A stretch of DNA of 64,000 nt from Thermoleophilia bacterium (GCA_027493445.1 JAOSKU010000001.1:2190822-2254821), one strand, 5' to 3'. Shown: positions 9,901 to 18,232, counted from the stretch's first letter. Numbers and translations: made by a program. The notes: generated by a model from the letters alone, not told the origin.

Positions 9901-10665
9901 ATGCAGCGAATCGGCAATCAGCAGGGCATGACAGTCATCGAGCACCTGAGCGAGCTTCGCAAACGGGTGGTGATCTCGGTGCTCGCGGTCATTATCGGGG
10001 TGGTCGCCGCCTTCATCGCGAAGGACTGGGTTTTCGCGGTCATCAAGCGCCCGCTGAATCGGATGGAGGGCATCAACGCCGATCTGGTCACCTTCAGCCC
10101 CACCGAGCCTTTCATGACCGTCCTCAAGGTCTCGATCTACGCCGGTCTGCTGGTTGCGCTGCCAATCGTGCTCTGGCAGGCCTGGGCGTTCATCATGCCC
10201 GCGCTCTACGAGGGCGAGAAGAAGGCGATACTCCCGTACGTGGCTTTCACTACCTTCCTCTTCTTGGCCGGGGTCGTCTTCGGCTACTTCGTGGTGCTGC
10301 CCGTGGGGCTCGGGTTCCTGGTGGGGTACGGCGGCGAGATCTTTGTCCAGCAGCTTCGCGCCGCCGAGTACATCAGCTTCGTGTCCCTCTTCCTGCTTGG
10401 TTTCGGGGTGGTGTTCGAGATACCCGCGGTCATGCTCATGGTGGGGTCGGCGGGTCTGGTCGACGCGGCCACCATGAAGCGCGTGCGCAAGTACGCCTTC
10501 ATCGTCATCGCTGTTCTGGCCATGGTGATCACCCCCAGCCAGGATCCGGTCAGCATGCTCCTTATGATGGCCCCTCTGGCATTCCTTTACGAGCTCGGCA
10601 TCGTCCTGACCCGTATCTCGGACCGCCGGCGCCGTCGCCGCCTGGCTCGGGCCGATAAACACTGA
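9901..10665 (+). CDS. tatC: Sec-independent protein translocase subunit TatC
   Basis: A 254-residue, six-helix membrane protein. MTVIEHLSELRKRVVISVLA is the conserved N-terminal signal-peptide-binding region, and the Glu/Pro pattern around YVVLPVGL-like and FGVVFEIPAVMLMV stretches is typical. The upstream ATG with GAAGGG four bases before it was chosen; the ATG at 9928 would be an alternative start. TATACT at 9822-9827 may be its -10 element, though the -35 is weak. TatC is the core receptor of twin-arginine export for folded, cofactor-bearing proteins. No tatA/B gene is adjacent. It is transcribed away from nuo and is followed 34 bases later by the maturation protease. Confidence 0.93.
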   Translation: MQRIGNQQGMTVIEHLSELRKRVVISVLAVIIGVVAAFIAKDWVFAVIKRPLNRMEGINADLVTFSPTEPFMTVLKVSIYAGLLVALPIVLWQAWAFIMPALYEGEKKAILPYVAFTTFLFLAGVVFGYFVVLPVGLGFLVGYGGEIFVQQLRAAEYISFVSLFLLGFGVVFEIPAVMLMVGSAGLVDAATMKRVRKYAFIVIAVLAMVITPSQDPVSMLLMMAPLAFLYELGIVLTRISDRRRRRRLARADKH

Positions 10666-10699
10666 TCAGGCCGCCCTCACTCCCCAGGAGCCCACGCCG

Positions 10700-11258
10700 G
10701 TGACGCTGAGCACGCCCGCGCACGAGGGAGCCCCCGCTGGAGGATCCGGTCCGCCGGGCGACGTGGTGGTTCTGGGGGTGGGCAACCTGCTGCTCACCGA
10801 CGAGGGCGTGGGCCCTGCCCTGATTGCCCGCCTGGGACAACGCTGGGCCTTCCCCCCATGTAGAGCTGGTCGACGGGGCCACCGCCGGGCTGGAGCTCAT
10901 CAACGTGTTCGGCCGAGCGGCGCACATCCTGGTCGTCGACACCGTGCTGGGTGGGGCCGAACCGGGAGCCGTCTTTCTTTTCCATCCGGACGATGTACCC
11001 CGCGAGGTGCGCTACCGCACCTCGATCCACCAGATATCGTTCATGGACGCCTGGAACCTGGCCCGCCTGCTGGGCCCCGTGCCGGAGATCACCATCGTGG
11101 GGGTGCAGCCAGAAGACATGACCACGCCCCATGTGGGCCTCTCGGACACCCTCCAGCAGCGCCTGCCCCAGGTGGAGCAGGTCGTGCTGGAGGAGTTGGC
11201 CCGCCTGGGGGTGACGCCGAAGCCTCGGGCTACAAGCGGGGAGGCGGGCGGGGTCTGA
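10700..11258 (+). CDS. Hydrogenase maturation protease (HyaD/HycI family), frameshifted
   Basis: Starts at GTG 10700 with AGGAG nine bases upstream. The first frame gives VVVLGVGNLLLTDEGVGPAL, the GxGN...DEGxG motif that binds nickel in hydrogenase-specific endopeptidases. It breaks at six C's (10852-10857); the frame starting near 10824 continues with HVELVDGATAGLELINVFG and ILVVDTVLGGAEPGAVF, the rest of the same family, to 11258. Deleting one C joins them into a protein of about 185 residues. These proteases cut the C-terminal peptide from [NiFe]-hydrogenase large subunits after metal insertion. No hydrogenase gene is found in the window, so its partner must lie elsewhere. Confidence 0.85.
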
Positions 11259-11260
11259 GG

Positions 11261-11399
11261 TGGGGCCCCGGGCCGACGGCCCGGGGCCACCGAAGGGAGG
11301 GCCGGGGTCGCGTCCGCGACCCCGGCCCCGGTACCTCCGGTGGTGCCGTCTCTCACCGCCGGAGGGGCTTCAGGCGGCCGGGCCTGAGGCCCGGCCGCG
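11261..11399. terminator. Four tandem GC-rich hairpins between convergent genes
   Basis: Between the convergent protease and etfA genes lie four separate inverted repeats: 11265-11289 (11-bp stem, GAC loop), 11301-11328 (12-bp stem, 4-nt loop), 11335-11366 (12-bp stem with one G.U) and 11375-11399 (11-bp stem, TGA loop). Each stem is different in sequence and each is nearly perfect. No T-tract follows on either strand, so they are not textbook intrinsic terminators. They could end transcription from both sides or protect the 3' ends. Confidence 0.6.
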
Positions 11400-11443
11400 A
11401 CGTCCCAGTCTGGAGCGCCTATCTCAAGCGCCCCACACTACCA

Positions 11444-12400
11444 TTACAGGCCCTTGAGCTTCTCCACCAGCGCCGGCACCACCTGGTAGAGGTCGCCCAC
11501 GATGCCGTAGTCGGCCAACTGGAAGATGGGCGCATCCTTGTCGGTATTGATGGCCGCGATCAGCTTCGACGAGCTGACCCCCACGGTGTGCTGTATCTGC
11601 CCGGAGATCCCCACGGCCACATAGAGATCGGGCTTGGTCTTGGCCCCCGACAGGCCGATGATGCGCTCCTCGGGCAGCCACTGGAAGTCGGCCAGACCTT
11701 TGGTGCAGGCCAGCTCGGCCTCCAGGGCGGCGGCCAGCTGCTCGCCCAAAGCCACGTCCTCGCGCTTGCCGAACCCCCGGCCCACACCCACGATGCGCTC
11801 GGCGGCGTCGAGGTTGACCGACTCGCCCTCCTTGGGGCGCCGGTCGACCAGCTTCACGGCCGACGGCTGCAAGGATAGAGCGGGAGCGAATACCTCACCC
11901 GCGCCGGCCGTAGGAGCACCGATCTCGAAGGTCTTCGGCATGATGGCGAAAACCTTGGTCTGAGTGTCGAGCTTCTCGAGGGCGACGGTGGCCCCTCCCA
12001 GAGCATACCGGCCCGCGACCAGCACCCCGTCTTCCAGGGTGAGGCTGTTCACGTCGGTGACGCAGGCCGCTCCCAGCTTCTGGGCCACCCGGGGCGCGAG
12101 CTCCTTGCCCCGCCGGGTGGAGGAGACGAGCAGGTACTCCGCTCCGGCCGCCCGCGCGACTTGGGCCAGCGCCTCGGCCACCACGTCCACCGGCAGCCCG
12201 GCGAAGGCGGAATCCTCGCTCACGTACACCCGGTCGGCGCCGTACTCACCCAGGCCGGCGGCCGTACCGGCCGCGCCCTCGCCCAGAGCCGCCGCCACGA
12301 CGCCCAGTCCCAGCGCCGCGCCGAGCTCCTTGGCCTTGAACACCAGCTCGCGAGCGGCGGCCGGCTTCTCCGAGTAAACTAGTATCTGTGCCATCGTCAT
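11444..12400 (-). CDS. etfA: Electron transfer flavoprotein alpha subunit
   Basis: A 318-residue EtfA. The C-terminal FAD domain shows DLYVAVGISGQIQHTVGVSS, KLIAAINTDKDAPIFQLADY and GIVGDLYQVVPALVEKL, which form the FAD-binding signature. The start codon overlaps the etfB stop (ATGA). With EtfB, FixC and FixX encoded alongside, it likely carries electrons from acyl-CoA dehydrogenases to a membrane-bound quinone reductase. Whether this ETF bifurcates cannot be decided from motifs alone, but the Fix-type gene set is the one known for quinone-linked, sometimes bifurcating systems. Confidence 0.95.
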   Translation of the reverse strand: MTMAQILVYSEKPAAARELVFKAKELGAALGLGVVAAALGEGAAGTAAGLGEYGADRVYVSEDSAFAGLPVDVVAEALAQVARAAGAEYLLVSSTRRGKELAPRVAQKLGAACVTDVNSLTLEDGVLVAGRYALGGATVALEKLDTQTKVFAIMPKTFEIGAPTAGAGEVFAPALSLQPSAVKLVDRRPKEGESVNLDAAERIVGVGRGFGKREDVALGEQLAAALEAELACTKGLADFQWLPEERIIGLSGAKTKPDLYVAVGISGQIQHTVGVSSSKLIAAINTDKDAPIFQLADYGIVGDLYQVVPALVEKLKGL

Positions 12401-13185
12401 CTCCCCAGGACGCCTTCTTTGAGCAGGGCGTTGACGAAGGCCTCGGCCTGAGCGGCCGGGTCTCCGTCGAACATGATGTGCTTGCGGTCCTGCTCTTCCG
12501 CCAGATTGGAAAGGATCGCCTTCTGCGCAACGACAGAAGTGGCATCCAGGCCTAGGTCGGCCAGGGAGTACTCGGCGAGCGGCTTCTTACCGGCCTTCAT
12601 GATGTTCATGAGGGAGGGGATACGCGGCTCATTGATCTCGCTGACCACGGTCACAGCCACCGGAAAGGGCGCCTCGAGGACCTCGATGTGCTCATCCATG
12701 CTGCGCTCCACTTGCACGCCGCCTTCCGTCCCCGTGATCTTGCGGGCGTACCCGATCTGGGGCACGCCCAGGATCTCGGCCACCCGGGGACCCACTTGAC
12801 CCGTGTAGTTGTCCGTGGAACCCTCGCCGAAGAGCAGCAGGTCGTAACCCGTCTTCTCGGCGGCCTTGGCCAGGACCAGAGCGACGGCCGCCTGGTCGGC
12901 GACTTCCAAAGCCGGCTCGGTCACCAGCACGGCTTCGTCGGCACCCATAGCCAGGACCTCTTTCAGGGTCTCCTTGGCCCTGCGGTTGGCCTCGGCCAGG
13001 CACACGGCGGTGATCGTACCCCCGCCGGCGGCATCCCGTAGCTGGATGGCTGCCTCCACGGCGTTCTTCTCGAGGTCGCCCACCTTGTAGGGGATGGCCT
13101 CCATGACCGGCTGCCGGTCTTTGATCCGGATCATCTGCAGGTCTGGATTGGTCTTCACGAACACCAGTATGTTCACACTCGTCAC
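12397..13185 (-). CDS. etfB: Electron transfer flavoprotein beta subunit
   Basis: EtfB of about 260 residues; DLLLFGEGSTDNYTGQVGPR and the conserved beta-signature region YARKITGTEGGVQVER are typical. The track start is GTG 13185, but the AGAAGG at 13186-13191 abuts it; GTG 13176 (VNILVFVKTNPDLQ) has better spacing and is a likely true start. The subunit binds AMP or a second FAD and contacts partner dehydrogenases. A palindrome similar to one upstream of fixC sits 17-30 bases before the start. Confidence 0.94.
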   Translation of the reverse strand: MTSVNILVFVKTNPDLQMIRIKDRQPVMEAIPYKVGDLEKNAVEAAIQLRDAAGGGTITAVCLAEANRRAKETLKEVLAMGADEAVLVTEPALEVADQAAVALVLAKAAEKTGYDLLLFGEGSTDNYTGQVGPRVAEILGVPQIGYARKITGTEGGVQVERSMDEHIEVLEAPFPVAVTVVSEINEPRIPSLMNIMKAGKKPLAEYSLADLGLDATSVVAQKAILSNLAEEQDRKHIMFDGDPAAQAEAFVNALLKEGVLGR

Positions 13186-13201
13186 CCTTCTCTTTGAGAA
13201 C

Positions 13202-13215
13202 TCGTTTCAAAACGA
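13202..13215. promoter_or_regulatory. Palindromic element upstream of etfB
   Basis: TCGTTTCAAAACGA is a perfect 6-bp inverted repeat around CA, close upstream of etfB. A longer related stretch, gaactcgtttcaaaacgaag, recurs in modified form upstream of fixC at 15039-15058. The shared placement before the two gene pairs that encode one electron-transfer system suggests a common operator. Confidence 0.4.
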
Positions 13216-13344
13216 AGCCTTGGCGGCCGCGGCCACACCGGCCGGCGAAGCGTCATCATGAAACGAGCTCGAAGTCGGCCCGCCGCCTCGATCGCCCGGA
13301 GATCAAGATGGACGGAGGCGCCGTCCTCCCTCTGCCACTGACTC

Positions 13345-13620
13345 CTAGCCCATCCGGTACTGGACCCCGTACTCGCCCCGCGGGTAGTGCCACTCCAGGG
13401 CCCGGTGGTCACAGCTGATCAGGCAGGTGCCGCACTCCAGACAGCCCTCGTAGTTCACCGTGTTGTTGCCCTGATCGTCGATTTCGTACAGGTTGGCGGG
13501 GCACACGTAGAGGCAAGCCTTGTTCACGCACACCCTGTTGCAGGTCTCGACGTCGATGGTGATATGGCGCTCCTTGTCGATCTTGAAGACATCCAGCCCC
13601 AGCTTTGCTTCGATATTCAT
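13345..13620 (-). CDS. fixX: Ferredoxin-like protein FixX
   Basis: A 91-residue FixX. CNRVCVNKACLYVCPANLY and CLECGTCLISCDHRALEWHY hold the cysteines of the [4Fe-4S] cluster, and the C terminus YPRGEYGVQYRMG is characteristic. It pairs with FixC to form an ETF:quinone oxidoreductase-like module. It follows fixC by 15 bases. A gap of 159 bases to etfB contains the palindromic element. Confidence 0.95.
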   Translation of the reverse strand: MNIEAKLGLDVFKIDKERHITIDVETCNRVCVNKACLYVCPANLYEIDDQGNNTVNYEGCLECGTCLISCDHRALEWHYPRGEYGVQYRMG

Positions 13621-13635
13621 GCGTCGTCCTTCTCC

Positions 13636-14925
13636 TCAGATCTTGCGCATCGCGTAAAGCTCCTTGAGCGTCTGCAGATTGAGGAAGTCCTTGCGGACGC
13701 CGCCCATGACCGTCGATGAGAGCTTCTTCGAGGGGCCGGGGCCGATGGTGAACACCTGCTCCATGAGGTTCGAAACCGCCTGGGGATAGTGCGTAAAGAG
13801 GCGCGGGTTCTCGATGGTGTGGGGGATATATCGCGCCGTCTCCAGGTCCTTGAGCACGAAGCTACTGCGCAGCGACTGCTCGTACTGGGCCAGGCTGGCG
13901 GCCGTGAAGTCATCCCGCTCTTTGGCGTCGATAACCGCCCGGGCCGCATAGTAGCCCGAAGCAATGGCGAAATCCATGCCCCGCACCGTAACCAGGGCAT
14001 TCAGCGAGAGCCCGGCCGTGTCGCCGGCCAGCAGGTAGCCGTCGCCGTACAGCTTGGGCACCTTGGCGATACCTCCTTCGGCGATGGCGTGGGCGGAGTA
14101 CTCCACGATGGTCCCGCCCTCCACCAGGGGCTTGATCTGCGGGAGCTCCTTGAACTCGTCGAGCAGCGTGTACGAGTCGACCTTGTCGGGAGCTTGGCGC
14201 ATGGCCTCCATGCCCACCACGATCCCCAGGGAGATGGAATCCTTGTTCGTGTAGAGGAAGCCGCCCCCCATCAGGCCGCGGGTGACGCCGCCCATGAAGA
14301 GATGGGCCGCCCCTTCCCCCTCATTGAGATGCCAGCGGTCCTGGATGACCCCGGGCGGCAGCTCGATGATCTCTTTGTAGCCCAGGGCATGGTCCTGCGG
14401 CCGGGGCTCCTCGCGCAGGCCGGCCTTGCTGGAGAGCAAACCCAGGACGCCCTCGGCGATGATGGTGACATCGGCGCCGATGTCATCCCCACCGGCTCGG
14501 ATGCCGATGACCTTGCCCCCCTCCAGCAGCAGATCATCGACCCGGTTCTTGGTGATGACCATGCCACCCTTCTCCATCACCTGGTCGGCAAACCACTGAT
14601 CGAAGCGGGCGCGCAAGACAGTATACGATTGGTAGGCTGGGGTGGCGAAGCGTTCCGACGCCAGCTCGATGGTGGTGTGTGCTCCGTCGCCCATGAGGGT
14701 CACGAACTCGCGGGTGACCGGTCGCTCGAACGGAGCCGCCTTCCAGAGCTCCGGGTAGAGGTCGCGGATCGGGCTGACGTAGAGACGGCCGCCGGTGACG
14801 TTCTTGGCCCCGGAGTAGTCGCCCCGCTCGATGACGATCACTTCCAGGCCTTCGGAGGCGAGCCCGTAGGCGGCCGATAGGCCCGCCAGGCCTCCACCGA
14901 CGATGATGCAGTCGACCTTTTCCAT
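13636..14925 (-). CDS. fixC: FAD-dependent ETF:quinone oxidoreductase FixC
   Basis: A 429-residue flavoprotein. CIIVGGGLAGLSAAYGLASE is the N-terminal dinucleotide-binding motif, and DGYLLAGDTAGLSLNALVTV is the second FAD signature. The family receives electrons from ETF and passes them to quinone, or to the high-potential branch in nitrogen fixers. Length is typical. It is the first gene of fixCX; the upstream 160 bases contain a long perfect palindrome and the operator-like repeat shared with etfB. Confidence 0.95.
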   Translation of the reverse strand: MEKVDCIIVGGGLAGLSAAYGLASEGLEVIVIERGDYSGAKNVTGGRLYVSPIRDLYPELWKAAPFERPVTREFVTLMGDGAHTTIELASERFATPAYQSYTVLRARFDQWFADQVMEKGGMVITKNRVDDLLLEGGKVIGIRAGGDDIGADVTIIAEGVLGLLSSKAGLREEPRPQDHALGYKEIIELPPGVIQDRWHLNEGEGAAHLFMGGVTRGLMGGGFLYTNKDSISLGIVVGMEAMRQAPDKVDSYTLLDEFKELPQIKPLVEGGTIVEYSAHAIAEGGIAKVPKLYGDGYLLAGDTAGLSLNALVTVRGMDFAIASGYYAARAVIDAKERDDFTAASLAQYEQSLRSSFVLKDLETARYIPHTIENPRLFTHYPQAVSNLMEQVFTIGPGPSKKLSSTVMGGVRKDFLNLQTLKELYAMRKI

Positions 14926-14981
14926 ACTTCCTTCCTACATCCGGCTGAGAGGTGAGATCAGGGGCTGCTTGGGGTGAGGCT

Positions 14982-15009
14982 GTGGGGGTGCCGCCGGCGG
15001 CACCCCCAC
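14982..15009. terminator. 28-bp perfect palindrome downstream of acyl-CoA dehydrogenase
   Basis: GTGGGGGTGCCGCC is followed directly by its reverse complement, giving a 28-base perfect palindrome. It lies 80 bases after the acyl-CoA dehydrogenase stop and 57 bases before fixC. It probably acts as a transcription terminator for the upstream gene, although no T-run follows. Confidence 0.45.
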
Positions 15010-15042
15010 GTTATCACCTGCAGTGACCATCGGCTCTCGAGC

Positions 15043-15056
15043 TCGTCTCAAGACAA
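15043..15056. promoter_or_regulatory. Palindromic element upstream of fixC, related to the etfB element
   Basis: TCGTCTCAAGACAA is the same inverted repeat as TCGTTTCAAAACGA before etfB, with one mismatch between its arms. The flanks also match (gagctcg before, aagcc after). It lies 118-131 bases upstream of the fixC start. This could be the binding site of a regulator of the ETF/Fix genes; no such regulator gene is next to them. Confidence 0.35.
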
Positions 15057-15087
15057 AGCCCCAGCCGCCGCGGCGGCACTGGGCAGC

Positions 15088-16317
15088 CTACTCGTCGGCC
15101 TTGAACGGGTTGGCGGCTTCGCCCCACAGATCGCGGGCGATGATACCGCGCATGATGTTGAGACCACCTTCGGCGCCCACCTCGTAGGACATGATGCCGC
15201 GCAGCATCATCTCCAGCGGGGTCTCCTTCGTGTAGCCGAAGGCGCCATGGTACATCATGCCGTGCCGGGCCACGTCATGGCCGAGGGTCGGGGAGAGACA
15301 CTTGACGGTGGCGATGACCTTGTTGATGTCCTTGCGGCTGAACGTGCCTTGGTTCTGGCTCTCGTAGCCGATCATCCACGCGCCGCGCAGCAGATTCAGC
15401 TTGAGCATGTCGAGCTGCATCCAGTCGTTGACCATCTCGAAGGAGATTCCCTCGTACTTGATGAGAGGGCGGCCGAAGGTAGTGCGCTGCGTGTTGTACT
15501 CGGCACTGATCTCCAAGGCCTTTTCAGCGCCGCCCAGACAGGCAGCCGCAACGAGCACCCGGGCGGCGTTGAAGCCCTCCATCACGTGGTAGAAGCCCTT
15601 GCCCTCTTGACCTAGCAGGCAGTACTCGGGGATCTTGGCGTCCTTGTACACCCAGCCGCCGGTGGAGAGGCCCATGCGGCCCATGTCCTCGTAGACGGTC
15701 CAGCTGATGCCGTCCAGATGGGCGGGGATATAGATGAAGGTCAGGCCCTTGTGGCCGGTGGCGGGGTCGGTGACCACCAGGGAACAGTGCCCGCTGGGGG
15801 CTCCCAGCTTCATGCACTCCTTGGGACCGGAGACGTAGGCCTTCTCGCCGTTCAGAACGTAGTGGCCGTTCTTCTTCTCGGCGCGGGTCTTGATGCGGGC
15901 CAGGTCGGAGCCGCCGCCGGGCTCAGTGGTGTTGATGCCCACAAAAGCCTTGCCGGCCGCGGCTGCGGGCAGCACTTCCTCGCGCAGCTGCTGGGTGCCG
16001 AACTTGTTCACGATGTACGACCAGCCGATGGTCAGGAGCGTGTACACCGGCGTCGACATGGAGAGATCGGCGCGGGCGATCTCCTGAATGGCGATCATGG
16101 CGTAGATGAGCTCTTCGCCGGGAACGGCGCAGCCGCCCAGCTCCTCGGGGACGGTGACCCCGAACACGCCCAGGTCGACCAGACCCTGCACGATGTCATC
16201 TGGGATGCCGTTCTCATCCACATCGATCTGCCGCGCGCGCGGCTCCAGGTTCTTGACCGCCCACTCGCGGACGGCCTGCCTGAACAGATCCTGCTCGGTG
16301 CTGTACCGGAAATCCAT
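15088..16317 (-). CDS. Acyl-CoA dehydrogenase family protein
   Basis: A 409-residue flavoprotein with the three acyl-CoA dehydrogenase domains. GINTTEPGGGSDLARIKTRA and NGEKAYVSGPKECMKLGA form the middle FAD-contact region, and FGYTKETPLEMMLRGIMSYE with AEGGLNIMRGIIARDL is the C-terminal helix region. A glutamate is present where the catalytic base normally lies (SYEVGAEGG), but the surrounding sequence differs from the usual YEGTSEIQ, so the substrate is not evident. It lies between fixC and a CoA-transferase remnant and very likely donates electrons to EtfAB. Confidence 0.92.
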   Translation of the reverse strand: MDFRYSTEQDLFRQAVREWAVKNLEPRARQIDVDENGIPDDIVQGLVDLGVFGVTVPEELGGCAVPGEELIYAMIAIQEIARADLSMSTPVYTLLTIGWSYIVNKFGTQQLREEVLPAAAAGKAFVGINTTEPGGGSDLARIKTRAEKKNGHYVLNGEKAYVSGPKECMKLGAPSGHCSLVVTDPATGHKGLTFIYIPAHLDGISWTVYEDMGRMGLSTGGWVYKDAKIPEYCLLGQEGKGFYHVMEGFNAARVLVAAACLGGAEKALEISAEYNTQRTTFGRPLIKYEGISFEMVNDWMQLDMLKLNLLRGAWMIGYESQNQGTFSRKDINKVIATVKCLSPTLGHDVARHGMMYHGAFGYTKETPLEMMLRGIMSYEVGAEGGLNIMRGIIARDLWGEAANPFKADE

Positions 16318-16462
16318 GCGTTTCCTCCTTGACGTCGTATCACTCCCAAGCCCGTCCGGGTCGCAGGCGCCGGCTGGGCGGTCTTGGCATCGCTGGGGGG
16401 CACCCTTCGACCCCGGTCCAAATCTCTTCTCTTACTCCGAAAACCCTCCTTGCTCAGCGGTG

Positions 16463-16716
16463 TCAGTTGACCATGTCCACCACCATCTCGCGAGCCAGCA
16501 CCTGCGGGTCTTCGAAGACTTCCGGGATGGAGTGCGCGTCTGGTACCCCAGACCCACGGCTTCCAGGGTGCCGGTCTTGGGCTTCTCGACGATGACATCG
16601 GCCTGCTCGGCCGCACGGCGGGCGACGGCCTGGCCGGACTCGGCTTTGGTGCACAGGGGCCCGGCCAAGACCCGCGAAAGGTCCAGGACCCTGATGCCCA
16701 CGAGTGCGCCAGCCAT
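16463..16716 (-). pseudogene. Remnant of a CaiB/BaiF-type (family III) CoA-transferase
   Basis: From ATG 16716, with GGAGGG upstream, the frame reads MAGALVGIRVLDLSRVLAGP, the start of family III CoA-transferases. It then jumps to VARRAAEQADVIVEKPKTGT, which is normally about 70 residues further on, and in another frame ends with IPEVFEDPQVLAREMVVDMV, a segment normally found near the C terminus. About three-quarters of a 400-residue gene is missing. Two internal deletions plus a frameshift make this a decayed gene rather than a simple sequence error. It lies just upstream of, and co-oriented with, the acyl-CoA dehydrogenase, so the two probably formed one acid-activation/oxidation operon. 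Confidence 0.7.
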
Positions 16717-17034
16717 CCCGCCCTCCAGATCGTGGAAAGACCCGCGCCGCCGCCATGCCATCCTTCCGGATGGGCGAGGACTACCCTCGCGATTGGGCAC
16801 TTTCTGACTGGAAAGCAAGAAGCCCCCAGCACGACACGCCGACGCCAGCGCTGGGAGCTCATAGCCGAGAATGGGGCCGGCAGAGACGGTGCCGTCCGCA
16901 AGCTATGTGTGCAGCTTATTTACTATGACACTTCGTGCGGGTTAGCGCAAGTGGAGGTCCCCACATGGGGGCCCACATCCGTTGTAGGGACGCACACCAA
17001 ATGGAATGATCGGCTCCCGCCCGGCGGCCCCTGG
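16717..17034. other. Non-coding stretch, no feature recognised
   Basis: About 320 bases between the CoA-transferase remnant and the DUF3870 gene. ORFs here are short shadows without family resemblance. A less GC-rich patch around 16910-16940 may hold promoter elements, but no convincing -35/-10 pair was identified. Confidence 0.4.
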
Positions 17035-17415
17035 CTAGTAGTCGTCGGCCAACCCGATCTGGCTGGCGTCGCCCGCGGGGGCGACGGCCGAATCTCCCAG
17101 CACGAGCGGCGATTGGTCCACCGCTTCGAACACCTTGCGCAGGGCGAAGATGAGCGCACCCTGGGAGTGACCGCGATAGTGGCGGCGGATGCGCTCCTCC
17201 ATGAGATCGCGATCGGAGAAGACCGAGAAACCACGCAGCAGGCGGGCCAGGAAGTCCCGGGCCAGCTCGGTGACCAGAGTCGATGAGCAGTCGACCAGGT
17301 GGCCGCCCTCGTCGACCTCCACCACCATGCCCACCCGTTTGTAAACGGCTTGGTGGCTAACGTTCTGCGGAAGCCGGGCGTACCCCGAAAAGAGGTATGT
17401 GACGTGCTCGCTCAC
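17035..17415 (-). CDS. DUF3870 domain-containing protein
   Basis: A 126-residue soluble protein. LVDCSSTLVTELARDFLARL and the RRHYRGHSQGALIFALRKVF region match the DUF3870 pattern (an acidic-Cys segment followed by a [R/K]YxGxxQxAL motif). The biochemical function of this family is unknown. The gene stands alone, with 70 bases to the zinc-ribbon membrane protein upstream region on one side and a gene-poor stretch on the other. No signal peptide or membrane segment is seen. Confidence 0.65.
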   Translation of the reverse strand: MSEHVTYLFSGYARLPQNVSHQAVYKRVGMVVEVDEGGHLVDCSSTLVTELARDFLARLLRGFSVFSDRDLMEERIRRHYRGHSQGALIFALRKVFEAVDQSPLVLGDSAVAPAGDASQIGLADDY

Positions 17416-17485
17416 GACCGCACCAGTTTACCACCGGCCGGAATCGCGCCGTGTGCCCTGTCCGCGTGAGAGAAACCACGGCCGC

Positions 17486-18232
17486 TCAGGTCCGCAGATC
17501 CAGCCCGAAGATGTCCCGATAGGCGGCGACCAGGATACAGTAGCCCAAGGGGATGGTCACCAGGTAGCCCACGAACACTATGCCTCCCGCCGCGTTGATG
17601 ACGCCCACCAGCAAGACCAAGAGCAACGTCTCCCAGAAGTTCTTGTTAACCACCTTCATGCTGGCCGACATTGCCTCCCAGAACCCCATCCGCCGATCGA
17701 CGATCAAGGGGATCGCCCAGGTCCAGGCGATCGACAGGTAGATGCCGGGGAGGATCAGGAGGATGGTGCCGAGCAGGATCAGCAGACCCATCACCACGCC
17801 CAGAGCCACTAGCGAACCCAGTTGCCGGAAACCGCCGAAGAAGTCGCCGAACACCGGGGTCCGGCCTTTGAGCATCAGTAGAGGCACGACATAGAACCCC
17901 GCGAGCAACGGCACGAGAAAGAGCATGCCCACGATGGTGATGCCGAGCAGGAAGCCGAGCAGCCCGCCCAACAGGGCAAAACCGAGGAATCCGCCCACGT
18001 TCGATGTGAAGAGGCGCCAGCCGTCGCTGAGGATCGCTCCGATGTCCAGCTTGTAGCCCGAAGCCACGATGCTCTCGATCGGCCGCGGGCCTCCGGTCGC
18101 GGGCCCGTAAGCGACGGGAGAGGGCGTCCAGGTCGCCTGCTGCGGCCCCGTCGCCACGGGCGCTCCGCACCTGGGGCAGAAGCCCGGCCCGGCGGCGACT
18201 TCCCCTCCGCAATAGAAACAGTGGTCGGCCAT
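17486..18232 (-). CDS. Zinc-ribbon membrane protein of unknown function
   Basis: The start is taken at ATG 18232 (MADHCFYCGGEVA) with GGGGAGG six bases upstream; the track start at 18283 adds an unlikely leader. The 248-residue protein begins with a CxxC...CxxC zinc ribbon (CFYCGG...FCPRCGAPV), followed by a Pro/Gly linker and about five or six hydrophobic helices. The membrane part, with repeated ILLILPGIYLSIAWTWAIPL-like helices, resembles the DUF975/glycerophosphoryl-diester membrane domain type. The exact role is unknown; such proteins are often called 'zinc-ribbon domain-containing'. Confidence 0.7.
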   Translation of the reverse strand: MADHCFYCGGEVAAGPGFCPRCGAPVATGPQQATWTPSPVAYGPATGGPRPIESIVASGYKLDIGAILSDGWRLFTSNVGGFLGFALLGGLLGFLLGITIVGMLFLVPLLAGFYVVPLLMLKGRTPVFGDFFGGFRQLGSLVALGVVMGLLILLGTILLILPGIYLSIAWTWAIPLIVDRRMGFWEAMSASMKVVNKNFWETLLLVLLVGVINAAGGIVFVGYLVTIPLGYCILVAAYRDIFGLDLRT

